A stretch of DNA of 64,000 nucleotides from Mycolicibacterium goodii. Lineage in GTDB: Bacteria > Actinomycetota > Actinomycetes > Mycobacteriales > Mycobacteriaceae. This document shows, piece by piece, positions 1 through 7,970 of the stretch. The stretch covers positions 4,650,001 through 4,714,000 of the forward strand of contig NZ_CP092364.2 in assembly GCF_022370755.2 (NCBI RefSeq), read 5' to 3'. The notes beneath the pieces are model-generated. The model was not told where the DNA came from. It ran no database searches and worked only from the letters and a program-made list of their open reading frames with translations. Both the position numbers and the translations under genes were made by a program. The first letter of the stretch is position 1. Every line of letters starts with the position of its first letter.

Positions 1-73
1 TAGTCGTCTGCAGACATCAGGACCCGTACAGGAACCCCGCGACATCAAGGCACAGCTTCCCGTACCCCCCGGT

Positions 74-1456
74 TTACGTGGCAGGGTGCGGCGCGGCATC
101 AGCTGGACAACGAGCCCCCGAAGCCGTGGTCGGCACATTCCGGAGCGCACGTACGCAGATGCGCGCGCCGCGGTGCGGGATCATCGTGACGTGCTTGAGC
201 CGCTGCTTCTCGCCGGGCGCGGTGGTCGCGAAAAGGTCTACGCGGCGCAGGATCTCGCGGAGCACGATGCGCATCTCGACGAGCGCGAACGTGGCGCCGA
301 GGCAGCGGCGGTTGCCTCCGCCGAAGGGCAGCCAGGTGCTGGGTGTCTGGGTCGACTGCAACATCCGATCCGGATCGAACCGGTCGGGGTCGGGATACAC
401 GTCGGCGCCGGCATGCACCAGCCCGATGCTCGGCGCCACCAGCGTCCCGGCCGGCAGGAGGTAACCGCCCAGTTCGACGGGTTTGGTCAGCACGCGGCCG
501 GCCTCGAACACCACGGGGCGGATGCGCAGGGATTCCCGCACCACCGCGTCGAGGTAGGCGTCCCCGGCCCCGTCACCATCGTCGGACCGCGCGGCCGCGA
601 CGGCCTTGTCCAGGACGGCTGGATGCCGGATGAGCCGCTCCAGCGTCCACGACAGCCCGGTCGCGCTGGTCTCGTGCCCGGCGACCAGCAGCGTCATGAG
701 CTGATCGCGCAGCTCACGGTCGGTCATGGTGCGGCCGTCGTCGTTGGCGGCACGCACCAGCATCGCCAGCGCGTCGGGCCGCGACGGCAGGTTCGGGTCG
801 GCGCGGCACGCGGCGACCTCGGCGTACAGCAGCCGGTTGGCCTCGGCGAGGTTGCGCTGCAGGGTGCGCCACGGGCGTCGACGCTGCAGGCCCGGGCTGG
901 CGATGGCCAGCGACTGCCACGGCCCGACGCTGAGCAACTGCGGCATGACGCGCCGCAGCGCGGCGAGCCGGGCCGGATCCGTCGCCCCGATCACAGTCCG
1001 CAGGATCACCTCGAGCGCGATCTCGGCCATCTTGGGCGCGACCGGGAACGGGGTTCCGACAGGCCAACCCGCGATGTTGGCCGCGGCGACTTCGGCCATG
1101 ACGCCCGTCTGGCGGGCCACCGCGTCGCGGGCGAACGGCGCGAGCATGAGGCGGCGCCGGTCGCGGTGGACGTCCTCGTCGATCACCAGCACCGAGGTGT
1201 CACCCAGCAGGCCGCTGAGCATCGAGTTGGCCTCCCCGGCATGGAACACCGTCGGGTCCCCGGCGAACACGGTCTTGATGTCGGCCGGATCGGCCAGGTA
1301 CACCCACGTGCCCATCGAGGCGATCCGCAACGTGAACACATCGCCGTAGCGGCGGCGGCAGGCCGACACGAACCGCGGCCAGTGCCGCAGCATCATCGCC
1401 GTCTGCACGAAAGCAGGCAGTGGCGGCCCTGGCGGAAGCGTCTCCGAGGTGCTCAC
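74..1456 (-). CDS. Cytochrome P450 (CYP135/CYP138-like)
   Basis: This 460-residue protein has the full set of P450 landmarks. They are the I-helix motif AGHETSA (oxygen activation), the K-helix ExxR as ESLR, and the heme-thiolate loop FGGGNRRCLG with the Cys ligand. No N-terminal membrane anchor is visible, so it should be a soluble bacterial monooxygenase that needs a ferredoxin and reductase. No redox partner is encoded next to it. The start is GTG at 1456, preceded by GGGGA about 4 bases upstream. The general look resembles mycobacterial CYP135/CYP138 proteins, but subfamily and substrate cannot be set from sequence alone. The gene stands alone, transcribed away from the peptide-gene terminator at 1508-1536. 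Confidence 0.9.
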   Translation of the reverse strand: MSTSETLPPGPPLPAFVQTAMMLRHWPRFVSACRRRYGDVFTLRIASMGTWVYLADPADIKTVFAGDPTVFHAGEANSMLSGLLGDTSVLVIDEDVHRDRRRLMLAPFARDAVARQTGVMAEVAAANIAGWPVGTPFPVAPKMAEIALEVILRTVIGATDPARLAALRRVMPQLLSVGPWQSLAIASPGLQRRRPWRTLQRNLAEANRLLYAEVAACRADPNLPSRPDALAMLVRAANDDGRTMTDRELRDQLMTLLVAGHETSATGLSWTLERLIRHPAVLDKAVAAARSDDGDGAGDAYLDAVVRESLRIRPVVFEAGRVLTKPVELGGYLLPAGTLVAPSIGLVHAGADVYPDPDRFDPDRMLQSTQTPSTWLPFGGGNRRCLGATFALVEMRIVLREILRRVDLFATTAPGEKQRLKHVTMIPHRGARICVRALRNVPTTASGARCPADAAPHPAT

Positions 1457-1507
1457 GTCCCCACACTAGTGTCCTGAGTCGCACGGAGAACCCGCGAAAC
1501 AGGAAAA

Positions 1508-1536
1508 GGGCCCGGACCCGGTGCGGGTCCGGGCCC
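1508..1536 (-). terminator. Intrinsic terminator of the 1549-1758 peptide gene
   Basis: A perfect 13-bp stem (GGGCCCGGACCCG at 1508-1520 and its complement at 1524-1536) with a 3-base loop. On the minus strand it is followed by TTTTCC, so it ends transcription of the peptide gene whose stop codon lies 12 bases upstream. Confidence 0.85.
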
Positions 1537-1548
1537 TGGCCCGCTGGT

Positions 1549-1758
1549 TCAGCGTGCGCGGTTGTACTGGTGGTGGTGATGCTCCGCGGTTCCCGGGGTC
1601 GGCACGTGATCCTGGTGCGGGAAGGGCTCGTGGTGGGTGACCGTCGGACCGAAGTTGCCCACCGAGGATTCCGCGTCGGCCGTTGCGGCGCCGAGCAGGA
1701 TCAGGGCCGGGGCGGCGAAAGTGGCGGCGATTCCGGCGGCGCGGGCGGTGATGGTCAT
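1549..1758 (-). CDS. Small exported His/Pro-containing peptide, copy 1
   Basis: A 69-residue product starts at ATG 1758 behind a strong ribosome binding site (AAAGGAG, 6 bases upstream). Residues 1-28 look like a Sec signal peptide: a short charged start, a hydrophobic Ala/Leu core, then ADA for signal peptidase I. The mature part of about 40 residues is rich in His, Pro and Thr, with motifs HHEPFPHQDH and EHHHHQY. Metal binding is therefore conceivable but unproven. A related peptide is encoded at 7641-7781, with the same EPxPHQ motif and very similar upstream DNA. No function is known to me. The own promoter region and the terminator at 1508-1536 suggest a single-gene transcript. Confidence 0.75.
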   Translation of the reverse strand: MTITARAAGIAATFAAPALILLGAATADAESSVGNFGPTVTHHEPFPHQDHVPTPGTAEHHHHQYNRAR

Positions 1759-2081
1759 GTGGACTCCTTTGTCGGTCAGGGCTTTTCGGTCGTGTGTCAG
1801 TGCTTGTTCCGTGCGTTGTGATAAGAATGCCTGCAACGGCGGTCTCGCCATATCCGACGACCGGACCCTCCACCGGCCGAAACCCCTGTCCCCCGATCGG
1901 GGGAACGTTGACACCGTGCGCCGAGAGGCGTTGACTGGACTTGCTGACGCGCACGGGCACAGGCCAGGGCACGCCACCACACGGCAGAGCACGTCTCCCT
2001 GTTCGCCCCCGAGGTCACAGGGACAACAGATGTTGCGTTCCCTTCCGGGATCACAGCCGATGTGGTGGCGTGGCTCGTTTT
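1759..2081. other. Intergenic region carrying the promoter of peptide copy 1
   Basis: This 323-base gap holds no credible gene. On the minus strand it contains blocks also present upstream of peptide copy 2. They are the 16-bp palindrome at 1889-1904, the block CCGGTCGTCGGATAT (1851-1865) that could include a -10 element, and CCGAAAAGCC just before the ribosome binding site. The remainder, 1910-2081, is 3' flank of the desaturase gene with nothing recognisable. Confidence 0.6.
1889..1904. promoter_or_regulatory. 16-bp perfect palindrome, candidate operator for peptide copy 1
   Basis: TCCCCCGATCGGGGGA reads the same on both strands. It lies 131 bases upstream of the peptide start. A diverged copy with two changes, TCCCCTGATCGGTGGA, sits at 7897-7912 at a similar distance from the second peptide gene. 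The protein that binds it is unknown. Confidence 0.5.
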
Positions 2082-3179
2082 CTATCGATTGCGTCGAAAT
2101 ATGCCGCGCCATCCCGTATCCGGGAGCGCGAGCGTGAAGATGATCCGCAGCGTCTGCAGGTATTGCCGCGGCATCGGCCCGGTGGTGTAGGGCACGTCGT
2201 ACTTGTCACAGAGCGCGCTCACCCGTTCGGCGATCTGTGCGAGCCGATTGCTCGGCAGGTCCGGGAACAGATGGTGTTCGATCTGATAGCACAGGTTTCC
2301 GCTGGAGAACGCCAGCAGCCGACCGGCTTTGAAGTTCGCCGCACCGAGCATCTGCCGTAGATACCACTCCCCCTTGGATTCTCCCTGCAGGCTTTCCGGC
2401 GTGAATTTCTCTGCGCCGTCGGGGAAGTGCCCGCAGAAGATCACCACACACGCCCATACGTTGCGCGCCAGGTTCGCCGTGAGATTGGCCAGCAGGGTGC
2501 GGCGCCAGCGCCGCAGACTCAGCGCAGGCAGCAGGACGTAATCCTTGGTGACCTGGCGGCCGATCTTGCGCCGTAACGCCGTACGGGCAGCGCGCTTGCC
2601 GACCGTGGTGTCGGCGCGGTCACGTGCGGAGTAGTAGTCGTGCAGGGCGATCCCCCACTCGAAAACCGTGGCCAGCAACAGGTTTCGCAGCGGTTGGATG
2701 AGGTGTTGAGGCTCCCAGGCCTGATCGCGGCTCATCCGCAGTACACCGAACCCGAGGTCGTCGTCGACGCCGAGCACATTGCTGAACACGTGATGGCGGT
2801 AGTTGTGCGAATAGCGCCACTGCGCCGACGGGCCCACCATGTCCCACTCCCACGTGGTGGAGTGGATCTCCGGATCGTTCATCCAGTCCCACTGGCCGTG
2901 GCCGACGTTGTGCCCGATCTCCATGTTCTCTATCGCCTTGGCGTACGCCAGCGCGGCGGTCCCCACCAGCCAGCCCGCCTTCGACCGGGTGCCTGCGATC
3001 ATCAACCGCGCCGCGACGTCGAGCGTGCGCTGGAACGCGATCGTGCGGCGGATGTACGCCGCGTCGCGGCTGCCGAGGGTTTCTTCGATGTCGGCGCGGA
3101 TCGCCTCGAGTTCGGCGCCAAACGCCTCGATCTCGGCGGGGGTCAAGTTCGCGTACACCGCGACGTCGCTGATTGCCAC
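2082..3179 (-). CDS. Membrane fatty acid desaturase (linoleoyl-CoA/DesA3-type)
   Basis: A 365-residue di-iron desaturase of the acyl-lipid/acyl-CoA class. The three histidine boxes are present: HNVGH near residue 94, HNYRHH near residue 125, and QIEHH near residue 302. The Q-for-H form of the last box is typical of the front-end/linoleoyl-CoA desaturase family, to which mycobacterial DesA3 also belongs. Hydrophobic stretches between the boxes fit a membrane protein. It would insert a double bond into a membrane-bound acyl chain using electrons from a separate oxidoreductase that is not encoded here. Regiospecificity cannot be read from sequence. Confidence 0.88.
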   Translation of the reverse strand: MAISDVAVYANLTPAEIEAFGAELEAIRADIEETLGSRDAAYIRRTIAFQRTLDVAARLMIAGTRSKAGWLVGTAALAYAKAIENMEIGHNVGHGQWDWMNDPEIHSTTWEWDMVGPSAQWRYSHNYRHHVFSNVLGVDDDLGFGVLRMSRDQAWEPQHLIQPLRNLLLATVFEWGIALHDYYSARDRADTTVGKRAARTALRRKIGRQVTKDYVLLPALSLRRWRRTLLANLTANLARNVWACVVIFCGHFPDGAEKFTPESLQGESKGEWYLRQMLGAANFKAGRLLAFSSGNLCYQIEHHLFPDLPSNRLAQIAERVSALCDKYDVPYTTGPMPRQYLQTLRIIFTLALPDTGWRGIFRRNR

Positions 3180-3302
3180 CAGATTCCAGTCTGTAGAAGG
3201 ACGGCGGCGTCTTGCCCGACCACCATGGACGCGATCGCCTCCAGCCTAGGCAGATGTGCGTGCCTGCGCCATGACGGCAGATCGATGGACAACACTGGAC
3301 CC

Positions 3303-4172
3303 ATGACCGAGCCCGCTCCGACCCGCGTCGCGGTCTACCTTGACTTCGACAACATCGTGATCTCGCGGTATGACCAGGTCAACGGCCGAAACTCGTTCCA
3401 GAAGGACAAGACCAAGGGGCTGGAGGCCGACAAACTCACGAAAGCCACCGTGGACGTCGGGGCGATCCTGGACTTCGCGTCGTCGTTCGGGACGCTGGTG
3501 CTCACCCGCGCGTACGCCGACTGGTCGGCCGACGTCAACGCCGGCTACCGCCAGCAGTTGGTGGGGCGCGCCGTGGACCTCGTGCAACTGTTCCCGGCCG
3601 CGGCCTACGGCAAGAACGGCGCCGACATCCGGTTGGCGGTCGACGCGGTCGAGGACATGTTCCGGCTGCCCGATCTGACCCACGTCGTGATCGTGGCAGG
3701 CGACTCCGACTACATTCCGCTCGCGCAGCGCTGCAAGCGGCTCGGCCGCTACGTCGTCGGCATCGGGGTGGCCGGGGCGTCGAGCCGCGCTCTGGCCGCC
3801 GCGTGCGACGAGTTCATCATCTACGACGCACTGCCCGGTGTGCCGGTCTTCGAGCCCGAGCCGCAGAGCATCCCACCCAGACGCACACGCCGCACCAAGA
3901 CGGACGAGCACGACGAACCCGAACCGCCCGATCCTCAGGCGGCGGCCACCGCACTGCTCACCCGCGCGCTGCAGATCGGCCTCGAGAAGGACGACGTCGA
4001 GTGGCTGCACAACTCCGCGGTCAAGGCGCAGATGAAGCGGATGGATCCGTCGTTCTCGGAGAAGTCCCTGGGATTTCGATCGTTCAGCGATTTTTTGCGC
4101 TCACGTTCCGATCTGGTCGAGCTGGACGAGAGCTCGACGATCCGCATGGTGCGGTTGCGTCCCGACAGGTGA
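3303..4172 (+). CDS. NYN-domain putative ribonuclease with C-terminal OST-HTH/LOTUS domain
   Basis: A 289-residue protein. The N-terminal half (about residues 5-165) is a NYN domain, a PIN-like nuclease fold. It has the opening Asp motif YLDFDNI, a middle region with GADIRLAVDAVEDM, and the acidic GDSDYIPL motif; together these supply the Asp residues expected to bind metal. After a Pro/Arg/Glu linker, residues about 215-289 (LLTRALQIGLE to the end) match the OST-HTH/LOTUS RNA-binding fold. Proteins of this make-up act on RNA; the target here is unknown. The start is uncertain: ATG 3303 is used, while ATG 3285 is in frame and would add six residues. Neither has a good ribosome binding site. 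Confidence 0.8.
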   Translation: MTEPAPTRVAVYLDFDNIVISRYDQVNGRNSFQKDKTKGLEADKLTKATVDVGAILDFASSFGTLVLTRAYADWSADVNAGYRQQLVGRAVDLVQLFPAAAYGKNGADIRLAVDAVEDMFRLPDLTHVVIVAGDSDYIPLAQRCKRLGRYVVGIGVAGASSRALAAACDEFIIYDALPGVPVFEPEPQSIPPRRTRRTKTDEHDEPEPPDPQAAATALLTRALQIGLEKDDVEWLHNSAVKAQMKRMDPSFSEKSLGFRSFSDFLRSRSDLVELDESSTIRMVRLRPDR

Positions 4173-4342
4173 CCGGAGGGAAACGCAGGTTGACCGACCG
4201 AAAAGGTTGCTACGGCAAAAACTCTGCGTCGCGGCTCGCCAGAAGAACCTTCCACGTCCAAGTTTGGAGGAGTAACGTTCGATCACGACGTACGTAGGCA
4301 TCGGTACGCCAAGCCATCTATTCGTTCTTCGGGGGGCGGCTG

Positions 4343-5266
4343 GTGAAAGAAACGCCACAGGAATCCATCAATGCGGTGAAGGTCGGAGCGCGGCCCGGCG
4401 AACGCCACGGATCGACGGCAGACGAAGTCCGTTCGCACTATGACCTGTCGAACGAGTTCTTTCGGCTGTGGCAGGACCCGACGCAGACCTACAGTTGCGC
4501 CTACTTCGAACGTGACGACATGACGCTCGAAGAGGCCCAGATGGCGAAAGTCGATCTGGCGCTTGGCAAGCTGGGCCTGCAACCGGGCATGACTTTGCTC
4601 GACATCGGGTGCGGCTGGGGCTCGACGATCATGCGCGCGGTCGAGAAAAACGACGTCAACGTCATCGGACTGACGCTCTCGCACAACCAACTCGCGCACA
4701 TCGAGCAGCGGTTCGCCGAATCTGACAGCCCACGCCGCAAAGAGGTTCGGCTGCAACCGTGGGAGGAGTTCGACGAGCCGGTCGACCGCATCGTGTCCAT
4801 CGGCGCGTTCGAGCATTTCGGGTTCGAGAAGTACGCCGACTATTTCAAGAAGACCTACGAGCTGATGCCCGACGACGGCGTGATGCTGCTTCACACCATC
4901 GTCTCGACCAGCAAGGAGGAGGTCGCCGAACTGGGGCTTCCGACGACGATGTCGCTGATGCGGTTCTTCCGGTTCATCGTCACCGAGATCTACCCCGGCG
5001 GCCGCATACCGCTGATCGCCATGGTCGAGGACCGCGCCACCGAGGCCGGTTTCACCGTCACCAAGAAGCAACGCCTGCGGCCGCACTACGCCCGCACCCT
5101 CGACACCTGGGCGGCCAATCTGAAGGCCAAGAAGGACGAGGCCATCGCGATCACGTCCGAAGAGGTCTACGAGCGGTACCTGAAGTACCTGACCGGTTGC
5201 GCGGACCTGTTCCGCGACGGCTACACCGACGTATGCCAGTTCACCTGCGAGAAGAGTGTGGCCTAG
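4343..5266 (+). CDS. Cyclopropane mycolic acid synthase-type methyltransferase (CmaA2/MmaA-like)
   Basis: A 307-residue S-adenosylmethionine methyltransferase. The start is GTG 4343, with GGGGGG about 7 bases upstream. The SAM loop LDIGCGWGS is present, as are the family motifs [24 protein letters not shown] and LLHTI. By comparison with CmaA1/CmaA2 these supply the bicarbonate-binding Cys, Glu and His of cyclopropane synthases, all conserved here. The reaction would add a methylene or methyl group to double bonds of meromycolate chains. It is followed 37 bases later by a second, more diverged paralogue on the same strand, probably in one transcript. Ring stereochemistry or position cannot be inferred. 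Confidence 0.9.
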   Translation: MKETPQESINAVKVGARPGERHGSTADEVRSHYDLSNEFFRLWQDPTQTYSCAYFERDDMTLEEAQMAKVDLALGKLGLQPGMTLLDIGCGWGSTIMRAVEKNDVNVIGLTLSHNQLAHIEQRFAESDSPRRKEVRLQPWEEFDEPVDRIVSIGAFEHFGFEKYADYFKKTYELMPDDGVMLLHTIVSTSKEEVAELGLPTTMSLMRFFRFIVTEIYPGGRIPLIAMVEDRATEAGFTVTKKQRLRPHYARTLDTWAANLKAKKDEAIAITSEEVYERYLKYLTGCADLFRDGYTDVCQFTCEKSVA

Positions 5267-5303
5267 GCACACGAGGACACGATTCACGGAGGGGGTCATC
5301 CGC

Positions 5304-6188
5304 ATGGCTGACGGCACCGGGACTGCCCAGATGCGGCCCTATTTCGAGGACGTTCAGGCCCACTACGATCTGTCAGACGACTTCTTCGGGCTGTTTCAGG
5401 ATCCGTCGCGGACCTACAGCTGCGCGTATTACGAGCGTGACGACATGACGCTCGAACAGGCCCAGATGGCCAAGATCGACCTCGCACTCGATCAGCTGGA
5501 CCTGCAGCCGGGTATGACGCTGCTCGACATCGGTTGCGGCTGGGGCGCATTGATGAAACGCGCGATCGAGAAGTACGACGTCAACGTCGTCGGCCTGACC
5601 TTGAGCAAGAACCAGTACGCGTACTGCCGGCAACTGCTGGACCGGATCGACACCCAGCGAACCCATCTGGTGTGCCTGAAAGGCTGGGAACAGTTCGATG
5701 ACCCGGTCGACCGCATCGTCAGCATCGAGGCGTTCGAGGCATTCGGGAAGTCCAGGTACAAGGCGTTTTTCGACACCACCTACCGGGTACTGCCGGACGA
5801 CGGGCGCATGGTGATCGAGACGATCTTCACCCACCCCATCAACTACTGGCGCGAGCACGGCATCCCGGTGACGCTCAGCGACATGAAGTTCACGCGGTTC
5901 ATCTACAAGGAGATCTTTCCCGGCGGGCAGCTGCCCTCCGATGACGACATGCGCGATTTCTCCAGTGCCGCTGGGTTCCACACCTCCGCCGTGACGGTCA
6001 TGAACCCGCACTACGTCCGCACGCTGGACACCTGGGCGCAGAACCTGTCGGCACAGCGCGACGCCGCGATCGCCACGACCTCCGAGGAGGTCTACGACCG
6101 CTACATGCACTACCTGACCGGCTGCGCCGACTTCTTCCGGCGCGGGATCTCCGAGGTCGCGCAGTTCGCGTACGGCAAGACCGCGTGA
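5304..6188 (+). CDS. Mycolic acid methyltransferase paralogue with altered active-site residues
   Basis: A 294-residue homologue of the preceding gene. The start is ATG 5304 behind CGGAGGGGG. The SAM loop LDIGCGWGA and the [17 protein letters not shown] block are intact. Two family positions differ: GAFEHF reads EAFEAF, and the LLHTI motif reads VIETI, putting Glu where CmaA-type enzymes carry a bicarbonate-contacting His. MmaA1 and UmaA proteins are also known to vary at the first of these positions. The enzyme may therefore methylate or isomerise rather than cyclopropanate, or use a different base; this is inference. It is convergent with the ketosynthase at 6198, and only 9 bases separate their stop codons. 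Confidence 0.87.
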   Translation: MADGTGTAQMRPYFEDVQAHYDLSDDFFGLFQDPSRTYSCAYYERDDMTLEQAQMAKIDLALDQLDLQPGMTLLDIGCGWGALMKRAIEKYDVNVVGLTLSKNQYAYCRQLLDRIDTQRTHLVCLKGWEQFDDPVDRIVSIEAFEAFGKSRYKAFFDTTYRVLPDDGRMVIETIFTHPINYWREHGIPVTLSDMKFTRFIYKEIFPGGQLPSDDDMRDFSSAAGFHTSAVTVMNPHYVRTLDTWAQNLSAQRDAAIATTSEEVYDRYMHYLTGCADFFRRGISEVAQFAYGKTA

Positions 6189-6197
6189 GAAGACCGC

Positions 6198-7448
6198 TCA
6201 GGGCGCCCCGAACGCCAGCACCACGTTGTTGCCGCCGAATCCGAACGAGTTGCTGATCGCGTAGCGGTAGCTCTCGCTGCGCGGCTGATCGGTCACGACG
6301 TCCAGATCGATCTCCGGGTCGGGGTTCTTGAGGTTGAGCGTCGGTGGCACGGTGCCGTCGCGCAGCGCCTGCACGGTCAGCACGGCCTCCACCGCACCTG
6401 CGGATCCCAACGAGTGGCCCAGCGCGGCCTTCGGCGCGTACACGGCGGGCGCATGAGTGCCGAGCACCCTGTGGATCGCGCGGGCCTCGGCCAGGTCGCC
6501 GAAGTCCGTGCCCGTGGCGTGCGCGTTGATGTGGTCGATGTCGCGTGGCGTGAGCCCGGCCAGTTCGATGGCCCGGCTGATCGCATCACCGGCCCGCTGC
6601 CCTTCCGGGTCGGGTTTGACGACGTCGAAACAGTCGCTGGTGATCCCGACGCCCATCAGACGGGCCAGGACGGGGGCGCCGCGGGCCTTGGCGTGCTCCT
6701 CGGTCTCCACGAGCATCAACGCACCGCCCTCCCCGAGCACCATGCCGTCGCGGTCCTTGTCGAACGGGCGGCATGCCGCGGGCGGATCATCGTTGTACGT
6801 CGAAAGCATGCCCAGCTGGCTGAACGCACCGACGGGCACGGCCTCGATCCAGGTCTCGACGCCCCCGCAGATCGCGATGTCGGCGTCGCCGAGGATGATC
6901 TCGCGCCACGCGTGCCCGATGGCCGCCGCACCGGAGGCGTCACCCATGATCGGGCTCATGATGCCGGCCTTGGCCTTGCGATCCAGCCCGACGGCGGCCG
7001 CGGGCGCATTGGGCATGTACTTCTGGATCGCGGTCGGCGGAACGGCCCGCAGACCTTTGGTCTTCCAGGTGTCGTACTGCAGGATGAGTTCCTCGGTAGT
7101 GCCCAGCGCCATGCCGATCGACACCATCAGCCGTGTGGTGTCCACGTCGGGATTGCCCGCTGCCTCCCACAACCGGCGCCCCAGCACCGTGGACATCTGC
7201 CCCATGTACGAAAGCCGGTGCTGCTCAACCCGGCCGAGTTTGTCGGCGAATGTCTCGGTGAGTTGTCCGCCGATGCGAACCGGGGAATCGAATTCCTCGA
7301 CGAAGGATTTGTCGAGCGCGCGGATACCGCTACGGCCGTCAAGCAGCAGTTGCCACGTGTCTTCGGCGTGCGGTGCGAGCGGGGTCGTCGACGCGACAGC
7401 GGTAACGACGACGTCAGGCAATCCGTTGCCAGTGGTCTTCGCAACCAT
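6198..7448 (-). CDS. KasA/KasB-like beta-ketoacyl-ACP synthase homologue lacking the catalytic Cys
   Basis: A 416-residue thiolase-fold protein aligning end to end with mycobacterial KasA/KasB. The catalytic His310 (NAHATGT), Lys340 (APKAA) and His345 (ALGHS) are present, and so is the C-terminal NSFGFGGNN loop. The nucleophile segment, which is TPVSACSSG in KasA, reads SPIMGDASG here, so the acyl-accepting Cys is Asp170. The codon is GAC at 6939-6941. Without the thiol it should not perform normal condensation. Known Cys-less relatives act as malonyl decarboxylases or as chain-length partners of an active subunit. Its position beside two mycolate-type methyltransferases suggests a role in meromycolate or a related lipid. 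It could also be a degenerate enzyme, but the frame is intact. Confidence 0.88.
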   Translation of the reverse strand: MVAKTTGNGLPDVVVTAVASTTPLAPHAEDTWQLLLDGRSGIRALDKSFVEEFDSPVRIGGQLTETFADKLGRVEQHRLSYMGQMSTVLGRRLWEAAGNPDVDTTRLMVSIGMALGTTEELILQYDTWKTKGLRAVPPTAIQKYMPNAPAAAVGLDRKAKAGIMSPIMGDASGAAAIGHAWREIILGDADIAICGGVETWIEAVPVGAFSQLGMLSTYNDDPPAACRPFDKDRDGMVLGEGGALMLVETEEHAKARGAPVLARLMGVGITSDCFDVVKPDPEGQRAGDAISRAIELAGLTPRDIDHINAHATGTDFGDLAEARAIHRVLGTHAPAVYAPKAALGHSLGSAGAVEAVLTVQALRDGTVPPTLNLKNPDPEIDLDVVTDQPRSESYRYAISNSFGFGGNNVVLAFGAP

Positions 7449-7598
7449 GGGATCGTGCTTTCGTCATACGTGCTTGCGAGCGGCCTGCTGCGGTGTCTGT
7501 CTGTCACCACAATAAAGCCGCACGAGAAGCTCTCAAGTCCAAATCGGCGTCAGCCGGCCTCGATGCTTGCCTTGGCACATACCCGCCGGAGCACAAAA

Positions 7599-7625
7599 GA
7601 CCCGGGCGCTCGCGGCGCCCGGGTC
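7599..7625 (-). terminator. Intrinsic terminator of the 7641-7781 peptide gene
   Basis: An 11-bp stem (GACCCGGGCGC at 7599-7609 and its complement at 7615-7625) with loop TCGCG. On the minus strand it is followed by TTTTG, as expected for an intrinsic terminator just downstream of the stop at 7641. Confidence 0.85.
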
Positions 7626-7640
7626 CTTCTCTCCACCTGT

Positions 7641-7781
7641 CTAGTCCTGGGTTGCGTGGGTGGCCTGGTGCGGCAACGGCTCCTGGGCCTCGACATGCGC
7701 GGTGGCCACGCCGATCATGATCAGGAACGGAGCCGCGGTGACGGTCAACGTGACGACGATCTGTCGAACGATGGGGCTCAT
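7641..7781 (-). CDS. Small exported peptide, copy 2
   Basis: A 46-residue product starts at ATG 7781, with AGAGGAG 6 bases upstream. Residues 1-28 form a hydrophobic signal-like segment (VTLTVTAAPFLIMIGVATAHV). The short tail EAQEPLPHQATHATQD shares the EPxPHQ motif with the peptide at 1549-1758. The DNA before the start (CCGAAAAGCC, then GGCAGAGGAG), the block CGGTCGTGGGATA at 7859-7871 and the palindrome at 7897-7912 also match copy 1. No homologue of known function is recognised. The tail is so short that it may act as a membrane-anchored peptide instead of a secreted one. Confidence 0.7.
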   Translation of the reverse strand: MSPIVRQIVVTLTVTAAPFLIMIGVATAHVEAQEPLPHQATHATQD

Positions 7782-7896
7782 GTCGACTCCTCTGCCGGGT
7801 AAGGCTTTTCGGTGATTCCCGCGTTGCGACAACTATGCGGCCCTGCCGGCGGCCGCGTTATCCCACGACCGGGCCAACACCGAGACGAAATCGCGA

Positions 7897-7912
7897 TCCC
7901 CTGATCGGTGGA
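7897..7912. promoter_or_regulatory. Imperfect palindrome, candidate operator for peptide copy 2
   Basis: TCCCCTGATCGGTGGA is the counterpart of the perfect palindrome at 1889-1904. It lies 116 bases upstream of peptide copy 2 and 59 bases upstream of the divergent lipoprotein gene at 7971, so it could serve either promoter. Confidence 0.45.
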
Positions 7913-7970
7913 ACTGGCGTCACTGATCTGCCTGGATCCGGCATAGGATCGGCAAACAGGAGGGGGATGC

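Noticed and set aside
86..1477. Long open frames antisense to the P450, kinase, hut and permease genes.
   Set aside because: High-GC codon use keeps opposite frames open. They have Arg/Pro/Gly-rich products with no domain motifs and no proper ribosome sites, while the opposite strand holds complete protein families.
1889..1904. DosR (dormancy) box.
   Set aside because: DosR sites have GGG on the left and CCC on the right around an AT-rich middle. This palindrome has the opposite polarity and a GATC centre.
4173..4342. A further gene or riboswitch before the first methyltransferase, suggested by GGAGGAGTAACG near 4265.
   Set aside because: No start codon follows that site at useful spacing and no paired structure was evident; it is better read as a leader region.
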